DNA from: Methylobacterium fujisawaense
GTDB taxonomy: Bacteria; Pseudomonadota; Alphaproteobacteria; Rhizobiales; Beijerinckiaceae
NCBI RefSeq assembly: GCF_014138435.1
Contig: NZ_JACJIM010000005.1
Location: 124,001 to 188,000 of the forward strand
DNA length: 64,000 nucleotides
Direction: 5' to 3'
Shown here: in pieces, positions 18,654 through 33,263 of the stretch
Layout: each line of letters opens with the position of its first letter
Position numbering within the stretch: the first letter of the stretch is position 1
Notes under the pieces: model-generated
What the model was told of the DNA's origin: nothing
What the model saw: only the letters and a program-made list of their open reading frames with translations
Database searches by the model: none
Program-made: the position numbers and the translations under genes

Positions 18654-19505
18654 CTATTCGGACGGGCCCGGGACGATGGTGGCGCCGCCGATCACCCGCA
18701 CCGGCTTCTTGTCCGACGGCGGGTCCTTCCAGTCCTTCGCGGCCGGCTTGGCCGCGTCCGCGACGGGGGCTCCGGCCGGCTTCGAGGGTGCTGCAGCAGG
18801 CGTCGTCGGGGCCGGCGAGGGGGATTTCTCGATCGATGCCGCCTTGGTCTCGGGCGCCGAGGGCGGATTCGGATCGCTCTTGGCCGTGTCGGCGGGAGCG
18901 ATCTTGGGGGCCGGCGCCTCGGGTGAGGTGCGGTGGGGCGTCTTCAGCTCCGGCGTGCGCGCGGGCGTCGCCCGTGCAACCTTTCTGGACGGAGCGCTGC
19001 GGACGACGCCGTCGGGGTTGAGCCCGTCGGGATTGACGTCCGGTCGGAAGGCTTCGCCACCCGGTCGGCGCTGCGGTCGCGCCATCGGGTCCTCGGCGGG
19101 CGGGGCCGGGCGGATCGCGCGACGGGGGAGGGCCTCGTCCTCGGTCCAGCCGAAACCGGGTGTGGGCCGCTCAAGCCGCGCGTAGGTTTCCGGCGCCCCC
19201 GTCCGCTGGCGGCCCACGATCGCCCCTGTCATCGGATCGACGAAGAGCCGCACCGGCACGCCGGCGGGGCCGACGGCCTCGACGACGTAGACCCGCCCGT
19301 CGAAGCGCGGGCGGCTGAGGCCGCTGAAGCCGCGGTCTGCGAGGCGCCAAGCCACGACGCGCGGGGGGAGGACCTCATCCTCGAAAGCGAATTGCGCGTG
19401 GGCGCCGCTGGATGCACCCAGGCAGGTCGCGGCCGATAGGACGACCGCGCCCAGCGTCAGGATCGTCGGTCGTCGGAGGCGTGCAACTCTGCTCTTCATC
19501 GTCAC
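18654..19505 (-). CDS. Secreted proline/alanine-rich protein, function unknown
   Basis: 283 residues. A signal peptide ends near residue 37 (SSGAHA-QF). A small folded part follows (about 38-110: VAWRLADRGFSGLSRPRFDGRVYVVEAVGPAGVPVRLFVDPMTG, given here only as its general pattern of a PepSY-like beta unit), and the rest is a disordered Pro/Ala/Lys tail rich in AP and KP pairs, ending KKPVRVIGGATIVPGPSE. It may be a periplasmic protein with a peptidoglycan-spanning tail. No enzyme motif is seen. Upstream, at 19549-19592, lies a long hairpin that would be in the 5' leader. Confidence 0.75.
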   Translation of the reverse strand: MTMKSRVARLRRPTILTLGAVVLSAATCLGASSGAHAQFAFEDEVLPPRVVAWRLADRGFSGLSRPRFDGRVYVVEAVGPAGVPVRLFVDPMTGAIVGRQRTGAPETYARLERPTPGFGWTEDEALPRRAIRPAPPAEDPMARPQRRPGGEAFRPDVNPDGLNPDGVVRSAPSRKVARATPARTPELKTPHRTSPEAPAPKIAPADTAKSDPNPPSAPETKAASIEKSPSPAPTTPAAAPSKPAGAPVADAAKPAAKDWKDPPSDKKPVRVIGGATIVPGPSE

Positions 19506-20037
19506 TCTTGTGCGTTCTCGGTTTGGAGACCCGGCAGAGTGTCCGGTTCCGGCATGGTCCGGGCCGGTGGACCCGGACCTCGACCATGCCGGCGAGGTCG
19601 TTGCCCCGCATGCCGCTTGTGCTCGGCCTGCCCGGTAGAACCCGCGATTCGGGCGAGATTGCGGAGGCCGGGAGCCGGGTCCGCCCCCTCATCCAGAGCG
19701 GCGACGCCGCAGCCGCCAGCAGTCTCTTGCTGAAAACATTTCAATCTGGCAGTTTTGCGACTTAGGACAGCACAACTGTCCCATCGGCCGTGCACCCCGG
19801 CCGTCGCCGTCTCGCGCGCGGGCGAGTTTTTCGGCTGACGGATACGGGCGCGCCAGCGCACCGCTCCCTGAGCGGTCTGGGTCCTCGATGAACGCAAGCC
19901 GACGGACGTGTCCACCCGGACCGGCCGGATGGCCTGCGGCAAGAGGCCGAAGCGCCGGGCGCCGACGGCTTGCGGGCATGAAACATGCTCGCGGGTTCTT
20001 GGCTGCGGACGGGTTCGAGGGAAGGACGAGACGAAGC
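19506..20037. other. 532-bp divergent intergenic region before gltB
   Basis: No credible gene; the frames across it on both strands lack family resemblance and ribosome sites. It contains a long two-part hairpin (19549-19592), an AT-richer patch around 19720-19765, and the perfect inverted repeat GGACAG-CACAA-CTGTCC (19765-19781). The gltB promoter and leader and the promoter of the minus-strand gene at 18654-19505 must lie here. Confidence 0.6.
19549..19592. repeat. Two-part inverted repeat (15 bp of pairing)
   Basis: CCGGCATG (19549-19556) pairs with CATGCCGG (19585-19592), and directly inside it GTCCGGG (19557-19563) pairs with CCCGGAC (19572-19578), around an 8-nt loop with a 6-nt one-sided bulge. 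It starts 44 bp upstream of the ATG of the minus-strand gene ending at 19505. Confidence 0.7.
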
Positions 20038-24753
<4,716 letters not shown>

Positions 24754-24854
24754 GCGGACACCCGAACCGGGCGGTTCGCCGCCCGGTCACGCACGCATGA
24801 TGTGAGACGACGCGGGCAGCGCAGTCACGGACTGGCCGGCCCAGGGGCGGACCA

Positions 24855-26288
<1,434 letters not shown>

Positions 26289-26309
26289 AGCCGACCGAGA
26301 GAGAGGCGC

Positions 26310-26326
26310 GCCCGGCTCAGCCGGGC
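26310..26326. terminator. Bidirectional hairpin between gltD and SGNH gene
   Basis: GCCCGGC (26310-26316) and GCCGGGC (26320-26326) form a perfect 7-bp stem with loop TCA. The loop is exactly the stop codon (minus strand) of the SGNH gene. It lies between two convergent genes and could end both transcripts, though it has no T-run on either side. Confidence 0.5.
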
Positions 26327-27750
26327 GGCCAGCGGAAATCGTCGGCGCGGCCGGGCTGCGGCATGGGGGCGTTTCCGCGCAGAAGCGTCCGCTCCACGGT
26401 GCCGAGGTTGTCCGGCTCGCGCGGCCGCCCGTTCAGGAGAGCGCCGCCGGGCGAGACCTCCATGCGGCTCAGCGGGACCACAGGTCCGGCCGCGGGCTTG
26501 ACCGGAAGCGCCGGCACGCCGGGGGGTTCCGGCAGGCTCGGCAGCATGGCGGTGATCTGGCGATCGATCGCCGCGGTGTCGGTTGCCGGCGCGGGCCCGT
26601 CGAGGCTGGGCCCCGAGGTCGAGGACGGCGCCGTCGGCGCAACGGTTGCGGTGGGCGAAGGCTCGGCCGATCCCGGCACGGTGCCCATGAGGCGCTTCAG
26701 CTCGACATCGGCGAAATGCGCGAGCTTGCGGTCACCCGCTTTGGTGAAGTGGACGCCGTCCGCGGTGCGCAGCTTGGCGATCTGTCCTTCCGGATCCGGT
26801 CCCGACGCCGCGTACCGGTCCCGATCGTCGACGAAGCCCGGCCAGATATCGACATAGGTGCCGCCGGCCTTGGTCACGCTGTCGCGCACGATCTCGTTCA
26901 GCGACGCGAGATCGCGGCTCAGCGATTCGCTCTGCATCGGCGGCAATCCGACCCAGATCAGCGGGATCCTGCGATCGACGAACACCTTCACCAGCGCTTC
27001 GACCCGTGCGCGATAGAGGGCACGCCAGCGATCCGTCAGCGGATCGACCGTCTCGTCCCCGTCGCGGATCGGCTGCCGATCGTTGGCGCCCATCATCACG
27101 AAGGCGTAGCGCACTTTCGCGTTGCTCTGGAGATAATCCTGGGCAACCTTCGGCCAGTCGACCACGTCCTTGCGCACGAGGCCGCTGTCGCCTTTAGCAC
27201 GGTCGATCACGGCGACGTCGGCATTGTCCTCGAAGACGTCGTCGAGGCCCTTCGCAAGGTGGTCGGCCAGGGAATCGCCGAATACGGCGATCTGGACGTT
27301 CGGCTCGGTCTTGGCGACGGCCGGCTTCGGCGGCGTCGGCGCCCGCGCCGGGCGGACCCGCCGCTTCACCGCGGGAGCCGGTCGTTGTGCCTCCCCGGTC
27401 GCATAGGGGGGACGCGAGCGTGGCGCCCGGTAGGTGCGCTCCGGCTGTGGCGCCACCGGCTGCGGCCTGTCCTCCCAGGGCCAGTAGAACTGGCGCGGCG
27501 CCTCCTGCTGCGGCGCATATCGCGGTTGGCGCCCGTATGTGCCGTCATCACGGTAATACGCATCCCGTGGCCGACGCCGCGGCGGAGCCTCATAATAGGT
27601 GCCGCCGCCGGGCTGCTGATAGCTGTCGCCCCATTGCGCGCGGGCCGGTCCCCCGCCGAGGACGGACAGACCGGCGAGCCCCAGAAGGGCCGCGAGGCCG
27701 AGGAGCAACGGGCGTTCCGAGTGACGCCGACGAGCGACTACCATGCGCAT
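26317..27750 (-). CDS. Secreted SGNH/GDSL hydrolase (DUF459-like)
   Basis: 477 residues. A signal peptide (LLLGLAALLGLAGLSVLGGGPARA) is followed by a low-complexity Pro/Arg/Tyr-rich region to about residue 145 and then an SGNH domain (about 150-350): IAVFGDSLADHLAKGL holds the nucleophile Ser, MMGANDRQP the Asn block, and DGVHFTKAGDRKLAHF the catalytic Asp and His. The remaining roughly 125 residues are Pro/Thr-rich. Such proteins act as esterases on cell-envelope polysaccharide or peptidoglycan in the periplasm. It may start at the second Met (MVVARRR). It lies upstream of nothing on its strand. Confidence 0.85.
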   Translation of the reverse strand: MRMVVARRRHSERPLLLGLAALLGLAGLSVLGGGPARAQWGDSYQQPGGGTYYEAPPRRRPRDAYYRDDGTYGRQPRYAPQQEAPRQFYWPWEDRPQPVAPQPERTYRAPRSRPPYATGEAQRPAPAVKRRVRPARAPTPPKPAVAKTEPNVQIAVFGDSLADHLAKGLDDVFEDNADVAVIDRAKGDSGLVRKDVVDWPKVAQDYLQSNAKVRYAFVMMGANDRQPIRDGDETVDPLTDRWRALYRARVEALVKVFVDRRIPLIWVGLPPMQSESLSRDLASLNEIVRDSVTKAGGTYVDIWPGFVDDRDRYAASGPDPEGQIAKLRTADGVHFTKAGDRKLAHFADVELKRLMGTVPGSAEPSPTATVAPTAPSSTSGPSLDGPAPATDTAAIDRQITAMLPSLPEPPGVPALPVKPAAGPVVPLSRMEVSPGGALLNGRPREPDNLGTVERTLLRGNAPMPQPGRADDFRWPPG

Positions 27751-27837
27751 CCCGTACGCTGTACGCCGAACCCAACCCGTTCGGAACGCGCCCAGTATAG
27801 GTGGAAGCTGACGGCGGGTCTAAACCTCTCGCGGGGA

Positions 27838-29031
27838 TCAGCGTCGCGGCGACGCCGGCTGTCCCGTGACCCGGCTGAGCAGGGCCGGCGTGGCATAGCC
27901 GTCAGCCGGCAATCCGACGCTGATCTGATAGCGGCGCACCGCCTCACGCAGCTTCGGGCCGGCGCGGCCATCCGTCGGACCGTCGTAGAAGCCGGCAGCC
28001 GCCAGACCGGTCTGCAGGGCCCGAAGGCCCGGCCCGTCGAGGCGCGCCCCTGCGGCCGGCCAGGGAGCCGCCAGCGGCAGTCCGCCGCCGAGACGGTCCG
28101 CGAGGTGGCCCACGGCCAGAGCGTAGGAATCCGAGGTGTTATAGCCTCGGATCACCTCGAAATTGTCGGTGATCAGGAAGACCGGGGCGCCGAGGCCCCC
28201 GGGCAGGAATAGGCTGGCCCGGCCGCGGCCGGGCAGAGGTTTCCCGTCCGTGCGGGTAACGCCGCGTTCGGCGAACGAGCCGAGCTCGCCGCTGTATCGG
28301 CTCAGGTCGAAATCCTTCGGCAGGCGCACCTCGTAGCCCCAGGACAGGGTCGGATCCCAGCCGAGATCCTTGAGGTAGGCCGCGATCGAGGCGAGCGAAT
28401 CCGCCGCGCTGGCCCAGATGTCGCGCCGCCCGTCCCCGTCGAAATCGACCGCATGTGCCAGATAGGTGGAGGGCAGGAACTGGACCTGTCCCATGGCCCC
28501 GGCCCAGCTGCCGCTCATCCGGTCGGGCGTGATGTCGCCGCGCTGCAGGATCGTGAGAGCGGCGAGGAGTTCGTCGCGAAACAGCGTGCCGCGGTGGCGC
28601 GCCGCGGCCAGAGTCGCCAGCGCCCGGATGGTGGGAACGCTGCCCGCGCTGGCCCCGAAATCCGATTCCACGCCCCAGAACGCCGTGACCATCGGCCCCG
28701 GTACGCCGAAGCGGGTTTCGATGGCCTGGAGGGTCGTTGCGACGGCCGCGGCACGGGCGCGTCCGCGCGCGATGCGTCCGGGGGAGACGGCGCCGACGAG
28801 GTAGTCCCAGACGGGCCGGACGAATTCGCTCTGGCGGCGCGTATGCGCCAGGATGCCGGGGTCCGGGCCGGTGATTCCGCGGAATGCCGCGTCGAAGGTC
28901 TGCGCGGAGACGCCCCGCGCAGCCGCGTCCGGTCGGAGCGCTGCCACGAAGGCCTGGAAGGTATCTTCGGCGCGGACCTCTCCCGCGGCGAGACAGGCCG
29001 CCGCGGCGAGCAGCCCTCTGCGGGACATCAT
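27838..29031 (-). CDS. Lytic murein transglycosylase (MltB/SltB family)
   Basis: 397 residues. A signal sequence (about 1-21, ending VRA) precedes the MltB-type SLT_2 domain (about 25-315), with catalytic Glu122 in AFWGVESDFGASAGS. GAMGQVQFLPSTYLAHAVDFDGDGRRDIW is split here as GAMGQVQFLPSTY and DFDGDGRRDIW, both family blocks. A C-terminal PG_binding_1 domain (about 330-390) contains LRALQTGLAAAGFYDGPTDG. It cleaves the MurNAc-GlcNAc bond in the cell wall with formation of 1,6-anhydroMurNAc. The start lies 4 bp past the galE stop, so it is read from the galE mRNA. Confidence 0.93.
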   Translation of the reverse strand: MMSRRGLLAAAACLAAGEVRAEDTFQAFVAALRPDAAARGVSAQTFDAAFRGITGPDPGILAHTRRQSEFVRPVWDYLVGAVSPGRIARGRARAAAVATTLQAIETRFGVPGPMVTAFWGVESDFGASAGSVPTIRALATLAAARHRGTLFRDELLAALTILQRGDITPDRMSGSWAGAMGQVQFLPSTYLAHAVDFDGDGRRDIWASAADSLASIAAYLKDLGWDPTLSWGYEVRLPKDFDLSRYSGELGSFAERGVTRTDGKPLPGRGRASLFLPGGLGAPVFLITDNFEVIRGYNTSDSYALAVGHLADRLGGGLPLAAPWPAAGARLDGPGLRALQTGLAAAGFYDGPTDGRAGPKLREAVRRYQISVGLPADGYATPALLSRVTGQPASPRR

Positions 29032-29035
29032 TCGG

Positions 29036-30028
29036 TCAGATCCGGTTGCGCGTTTCCAGGCGCTCCTCCCAGGCCAGGGCCTGAGCGACGATGGCGTCCA
29101 GATCGTCATGCCGGGGCTGCCAGCCCAAACGCTCGCGGATCAACGCGCCCTCGGCCACGATCCGGGCCGGATCTCCCGCACGACGCGGGCAGAGCCTGAC
29201 CTCGAAGTCGCGGCCGGATAGACGCTTCACGACCTCGATGACCTCAAGCACAGAGTAACCGCGGCCATAGCCGCAATTCAGCGTCAGGCTGTCGCCGCCC
29301 GACCGGAGGTGGTCGAGGGCCAGACGATGCGCTTCGGCGAGGTCCGAGACCTGGATGTAGTCGCGCAGGCAGGACCCGTCGGGGGTCGGGTAATCGGTCC
29401 CGAAGACGTCGAGCCGCGCGCGCTGCCCCCGCGCCGCCTGCGTGGCGACCTTGATGAGGTGGGTGGCATTCGGCGTCGACTGGCCGGACCGACCCTCAGG
29501 ATCCGCGCCGGCCACATTGAAATAGCGCAGAATCACGTACGAGAAGCCGTGCGCGGCCGCGGCATCGGCGATCATCCATTCGCTCATCAGCTTCGAGCGG
29601 CCGTAGGGATTGATCGGCTTCAGTGGCAGGTCCTCGGGAACCGGCACGACCTCGGGCTCCCCGTAGACGGCTGCGGTCGAGGAGAAAATGACGTGCCGGA
29701 CGCCGGCCCGCACGGAGGCCTCGACCAGCGATCGCGTCTTGACCGTGTTGGACAGGTAGTAACCCAGCGGATCGGCCACCGAGTCGGGCACGACGATCTT
29801 GGCGGCGAAGTGGGCGAGGGCATCGATCCGATGCTGAAGGATCGTCTGCGTGACAAGGGCTTGGTCGGCCACGTCTCCGACCACGAGCTTGACGCCCTCC
29901 GGAACCGCCCAGTCGAAGCCGGTGGATAGATCGTCCAGGACGATCACCTCCTCATGGCCCGCATCGAGCAGCGCCAGCACCATGTGGCTGCCGATGTAGC
30001 CGGCACCGCCCGTAACCAGAACCGCCAT
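29036..30028 (-). CDS. galE: UDP-glucose 4-epimerase GalE
   Basis: 330-residue extended SDR enzyme interconverting UDP-glucose and UDP-galactose. VTGGAGYIGSHMVLALLDAG is the NAD-binding Rossmann start, SSTAAVYGEPE holds the catalytic Ser/Thr, and NPYGRSKLMSEW the Tyr-x-x-x-Lys. YFNVAGADPEGRSGQ is the sugar-binding part. It is first in a two-gene unit with the lytic transglycosylase and is divergent from galU (175 bp), so both steps of UDP-hexose supply lie side by side. Confidence 0.96.
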   Translation of the reverse strand: MAVLVTGGAGYIGSHMVLALLDAGHEEVIVLDDLSTGFDWAVPEGVKLVVGDVADQALVTQTILQHRIDALAHFAAKIVVPDSVADPLGYYLSNTVKTRSLVEASVRAGVRHVIFSSTAAVYGEPEVVPVPEDLPLKPINPYGRSKLMSEWMIADAAAAHGFSYVILRYFNVAGADPEGRSGQSTPNATHLIKVATQAARGQRARLDVFGTDYPTPDGSCLRDYIQVSDLAEAHRLALDHLRSGGDSLTLNCGYGRGYSVLEVIEVVKRLSGRDFEVRLCPRRAGDPARIVAEGALIRERLGWQPRHDDLDAIVAQALAWEERLETRNRI

Positions 30029-30203
30029 GACCCCCCACCCTGACGCCGTCCCGCCGAGCCTGATTACGCGATTGCAGACGGGAAATTTACGCTCCGCTGC
30101 TTCATACTATCGACGTAGAACCCTTGCGACGGCTCGCGTTAAGCTATCTCACTGACGGCACCGCCGACCACGTCGCTCCATCCTGTTCCGGGGTTACCGT
30201 TTG

Positions 30204-31073
30204 ATGAAACCGATCCGCAAGGCCGTCCTGCCCGTCGCGGGCCTTGGCACGCGCTTCCTGCCAGCTACGAAGGCGGTCCCGAAGGAAATGCTCACGGTCG
30301 TGGACCGGCCGGTCGTGCAGCATGTCGTCGACGAGGCCCGTGAGGCGGGGATCGAACACTTCATCTTCGTGACCGGTCGCGGCAAGGCCGTGATCGAGGA
30401 TCATTTCGACATGGCGTTCGAACTCGACCACACGCTCCAGGAGCGGGGGAAGACGGCCGCCTATGAGGAACTGAAGAAGGACCTGCCGAAGGCGGGCCAG
30501 ACGAGTTTCACCCGGCAGCAGGCCCCGCTGGGCCTGGGCCATGCGGTGTGGTGCGCCCGGGAGATCGTCGGCGACGAGCCCTTCGCGGTCCTGCTCCCCG
30601 ACATGCTCAGCCGCGGCTGCATGAAGCAGATGCTGTCCGCCTATGAGCGCCACGGTGGCAACATCATCGCCGTCGAGGAGGTGAAGCCGGAGGAAACGCA
30701 TCAGTACGGGATCGTGAGCGTCGGCGAGACCTACGGTCAGTCGTTCCAGATCACCGGCATGGTCGAGAAGCCCAAGCAGGGCACGGCGCCCTCGAACTTC
30801 ATCATTTCCGGCCGATACATCCTGCAGCCCGAGATCTTCGGTATTCTCGAGCATGGCAAGAAGGGCGCTGGCGGCGAGATCCAGCTTACCGATGCCATGA
30901 TCGACCTGATGGAGACGCAAGCGTTCTACGGCATGCGCTACGAGGGCCGGACCTACGACACCGGCTCGAAGCTCGGTTTCCTCACGGCCAATCTCGCCTA
31001 CGCCCTCGATCGGGACGACCTCGCGGGGCCGCTGAAGGCTGAAATCGAGAAGCTCCTGAAGCGTCAGGGCTAA
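30204..31073 (+). CDS. galU: UTP-glucose-1-phosphate uridylyltransferase GalU
   Basis: 289 residues. Makes UDP-glucose from UTP and glucose 1-phosphate for exopolysaccharide, LPS and glucan synthesis. The nucleotide-binding block [18 protein letters not shown] is at about 14-31, followed by [15 protein letters not shown] and the GMVEKP motif; [10 protein letters not shown] is the C-terminal signature. ATG at 30204 follows an in-frame TTG. It is divergent from galE. The next strong terminator on this strand is only at 31333-31360. Confidence 0.96.
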   Translation: MKPIRKAVLPVAGLGTRFLPATKAVPKEMLTVVDRPVVQHVVDEAREAGIEHFIFVTGRGKAVIEDHFDMAFELDHTLQERGKTAAYEELKKDLPKAGQTSFTRQQAPLGLGHAVWCAREIVGDEPFAVLLPDMLSRGCMKQMLSAYERHGGNIIAVEEVKPEETHQYGIVSVGETYGQSFQITGMVEKPKQGTAPSNFIISGRYILQPEIFGILEHGKKGAGGEIQLTDAMIDLMETQAFYGMRYEGRTYDTGSKLGFLTANLAYALDRDDLAGPLKAEIEKLLKRQG

Positions 31074-31259
31074 GGCGCTCCGTCTCCGGGGCTGCCGAAC
31101 CGCCCAGGTCCAGGCCCCGACCGGCGAACGCGGTGAACGGGGCCGATCGCTCACCCGGAGACCGCGTGGGCCTCTTGCGTCCGTCGCACGCGGCTCAGGT
31201 ATGCGCGCAGAGCAGCGGGATCCGACGATTTGCCCTTGCTTCTTGTGCGGCGCACTTTA

Positions 31260-31360
31260 ATTTGTGCGTTGCGGGATCGCGATGGCGTCGCGGCCCTGCT
31301 GCCCTTCTTGGGCGTTTCCTCCCTAGACTTCGGGCCGCTCCTTCGGGAGTGGCCTTTTTT
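31260..31360 (+). ncRNA. Candidate structured small RNA with anti-SD segment
   Basis: Roughly 100 nt, start not defined. The order is: stem CGCGA/TCGCG (31278-31282 with 31288-31292), stem GCCC/GGGC with loop TTCTT (31301-31313), an unpaired stretch at 31314-31332 containing TTTCCTCCCTAG, and a 9-bp terminator. The CCTCC segment is complementary to Shine-Dalgarno sequences, a known feature of several alphaproteobacterial trans-acting sRNAs. An AT-rich TTTAAT lies at about 31255. It could be an independent sRNA, a galU 3'-UTR product, or simply the galU 3' end. Confidence 0.4.
31333..31360 (+). terminator. Strong intrinsic terminator (UUCG loop, T6)
   Basis: GGCCGCTCC (31333-31341), TTCG loop, GGAGTGGCC (31346-31354), then six Ts. 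Nine base pairs with one G-T. It functions on the plus strand only, since no T-run follows on the other strand. Confidence 0.85.
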
Positions 31361-31409
31361 CTGTCTGGTCCTCCCGCGCCCGTCTCCGCCGAACGTCCCG
31401 GCGCGATCG

Positions 31410-32312
31410 CTATTCCGCGGCGATTTGGCGCGGAACAACCTCCGCGAGATCTTGGGCGACCTCGACGATCACGGCGCGCAAGGCTCCGACCAGGGCCGGA
31501 AAGCCCGGCGTCGTCGCGAGGCTGACCTCGTTCATGTAGAGGCCGCGGTTGACCTCGATCTGGAGCGCGTGGCGATCCAGGTTCGGCTCGCCATAATGCT
31601 CCGTGATGAACCCGCCCGCGTAGGGCTTGTTGCGCACCACGCGAAAACCCCGAGCCCGGAACGCGGCCTCGAACCCGTCGATCAGCGCGGGCGCGCAAGC
31701 CGTGCCATACCGGTCACCCAGCACCACGTCGGCCTTCATCTCCGGGTCGCGGCCCAGGCTCGATGAGGGCATCGAGTGGCAGTCGATGAGCATGCAGCAA
31801 CCATGCGCGCGCGCCGTGCGCTGGATGAGGCTGCGCAACGCGCGGTGATAGGGCTTGTACAGGCCCTCGATCCGGGCGGTCGCCTCGGCCACGGGCAGTC
31901 GTCGGGCGTAGATTTCCTGACCGTCTGCGACGACGCGCGGGACCGTCCCGAGGCCGCCGGCCACGCGCATCGACCGGGTGTTGGCGAAGGGCGGCAGGCG
32001 CCCGTCGAACATGCGGGGGTCGAGCTCGTACGGCTCGCGGTTCACGTCGAGGAAGGCGCGGGGGAAGTTGGCCCGCAGCAGCGGCGCGCCCAGTTCGACG
32101 ACGGGCGCGAACAGGCGCTCGACATAGGCGTCCTCGGAGCGACGCAGCGCCAGGGCGTCGAGCCGCGAGGCTGCGATGAAGTCTGGGGGGTAGACGGCTC
32201 CAGAATGACCGGTATTGAAGACGAAGGGCAGGGTGTGCGCCGCGGGCTCGTCGACCGCAAAGGCCGGGGCAAATCCGAAGGCGTCTGGCTGTACCGGTTC
32301 GGATGCAGTCAT
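31410..32312 (-). CDS. N-formylglutamate amidohydrolase family protein
   Basis: 300 residues of the FGase fold, a zinc-dependent hydrolase that in histidine degradation releases formate from N-formyl-L-glutamate. Blocks seen: FVFNTGHSGAVYPPDF near residue 30, RANFPRAFLDVNREPYEL, LIDCHSMPSSS (metal-binding His), GGFITEHYG and QIEVNRGLYMNE. No hut genes are in the window, and this family also includes members of unknown substrate, so the activity is a family-level call. ATG at 32310-32312. Divergent from cpdR. Confidence 0.85.
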   Translation of the reverse strand: MTASEPVQPDAFGFAPAFAVDEPAAHTLPFVFNTGHSGAVYPPDFIAASRLDALALRRSEDAYVERLFAPVVELGAPLLRANFPRAFLDVNREPYELDPRMFDGRLPPFANTRSMRVAGGLGTVPRVVADGQEIYARRLPVAEATARIEGLYKPYHRALRSLIQRTARAHGCCMLIDCHSMPSSSLGRDPEMKADVVLGDRYGTACAPALIDGFEAAFRARGFRVVRNKPYAGGFITEHYGEPNLDRHALQIEVNRGLYMNEVSLATTPGFPALVGALRAVIVEVAQDLAEVVPRQIAAE

Positions 32313-32518
32313 CGGTTGGTGGACACCCCGGCGGTTGAACGAGGACGGCAGGTGCTCACTGTGGTGCGCGATCGACCGCCTGTCCACTCCGTGCCGGCGA
32401 CTGGGGCAGTCGCCCGTGAGACACGCGGCTCCCGCTGCGCGCTCCATCCTAACACCTTGTTTACCATCGCCTCCCTTTATGGGATCAACTTCTCGACTCG
32501 AAGGCTCGGATCCGGCCG

Positions 32519-32875
32519 ATGAAAATCCTGCTGGCGGAAGACGACAACGACATGCGCCGGTTTCTGGCCAAGGCGCTGCAGAATGCGGGCTATGATGTCC
32601 TGTCCTTCGACAACGGCCTCTCGGCCTACAACCGGCTGCGCGAGGAGCCGTTCGAGCTGCTGCTGACCGATATCGTGATGCCCGAGATGGACGGTATCGA
32701 ACTGGCCCGCCGGGCCACCGAGCTCGATCCCGATATCAAGGTCATGTTCATCACCGGCTTCGCAGCCGTGGCCCTCAACCCGGATTCCAAGGCTCCGAAG
32801 GACGCGAAGGTCCTGTCGAAGCCCTTCCACTTGCGCGATCTCGTGAACGAGGTCGAAAAACTGCTGGCTGCCTGA
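32519..32875 (+). CDS. cpdR: Single-domain response regulator CpdR
   Basis: 118 residues, a receiver domain only. Acidic pocket D8/D9, phospho-acceptor D51 (LLLTDIVMPEMDG), T79 region (MFITGFAA) and K100 in LSKPFHLRDL. The sequence is very close to CpdR of Caulobacter and rhizobia, which in its unphosphorylated form acts as a ClpXP adaptor, promoting degradation of CtrA and other cell-cycle factors at the pole. It is normally phosphorylated by the CckA-ChpT relay, not encoded here. Confidence 0.93.
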   Translation: MKILLAEDDNDMRRFLAKALQNAGYDVLSFDNGLSAYNRLREEPFELLLTDIVMPEMDGIELARRATELDPDIKVMFITGFAAVALNPDSKAPKDAKVLSKPFHLRDLVNEVEKLLAA

Positions 32876-32993
32876 GCCGGCCGCGGAGCCACCGGCATGG
32901 CGCGACCGAGTTTGCCTGTGGCGACACGGGCATAGGCAAGTCGCGTCCCGCACTCCTATATGGCGGGAGTTCACGGTCGGGACGACGTTCGCG

Positions 32994-33263
32994 ATGCAGC
33001 CGGTCACAATCTACACCACGGGCTGGTGTCCCTACTGCTCGGCGGCCAAAAGCCTGCTGAAGGAGAAGGGCGTGGCCTTCCAGGAGATCGACGTCGAACG
33101 CGCGCAGGGGGCTCGAACCGCGATGGTCGAGCGCGCGGGCGGCCGTACGAGCGTGCCTCAGATCTTCATCGGTGCCACGCATGTCGGCGGCTGCGACGAC
33201 CTGTACGCCCTCGATCGGGCGGGCAAGCTCGACCCGCTGCTCAAGGACACGGCCGATGCCTGA
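32994..33263 (+). CDS. grxC: Glutaredoxin 3 (GrxC)
   Basis: 89-residue dithiol glutaredoxin. Active site C12-P-Y-C15 (TTGWCPYCSAAK), cis-proline block TSVPQIFIGATHVGG and the GGCDDL glutathione-binding end. Reduces protein disulfides using glutathione in the cytosol. The last 8 bp overlap the next gene, so grxC, the Nit-type amidase and DUF1178 gene form one unit, an arrangement common in Rhizobiales. Confidence 0.95.
   Translation: MQPVTIYTTGWCPYCSAAKSLLKEKGVAFQEIDVERAQGARTAMVERAGGRTSVPQIFIGATHVGGCDDLYALDRAGKLDPLLKDTADA

Larger units (their letters stand above)
31074..31409. other. 336-bp region after galU, holding a candidate small RNA
   Basis: No protein gene is convincing. The plus strand carries a run of hairpins ending in a textbook intrinsic terminator (31333-31360). 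A basic frame on the minus strand (31151-31438) has codon use no better than background and needs a TTG start inside the neighbouring gene. Confidence 0.5.

Noticed and set aside
19750..19765. Possible sigma-54 site (CTGGCAGTTTTGCG) upstream of gltB
   Set aside because: The GG to GC distance is too short for a -24/-12 promoter.
31151..31438. Basic 95-codon minus-strand frame (ends AYLSRVRRTQEAHAVSG)
   Set aside because: Needs a TTG start inside the N-formylglutamate amidohydrolase gene, GC3 only about 70 percent, and overlaps a clear plus-strand terminator. It cannot be fully excluded.
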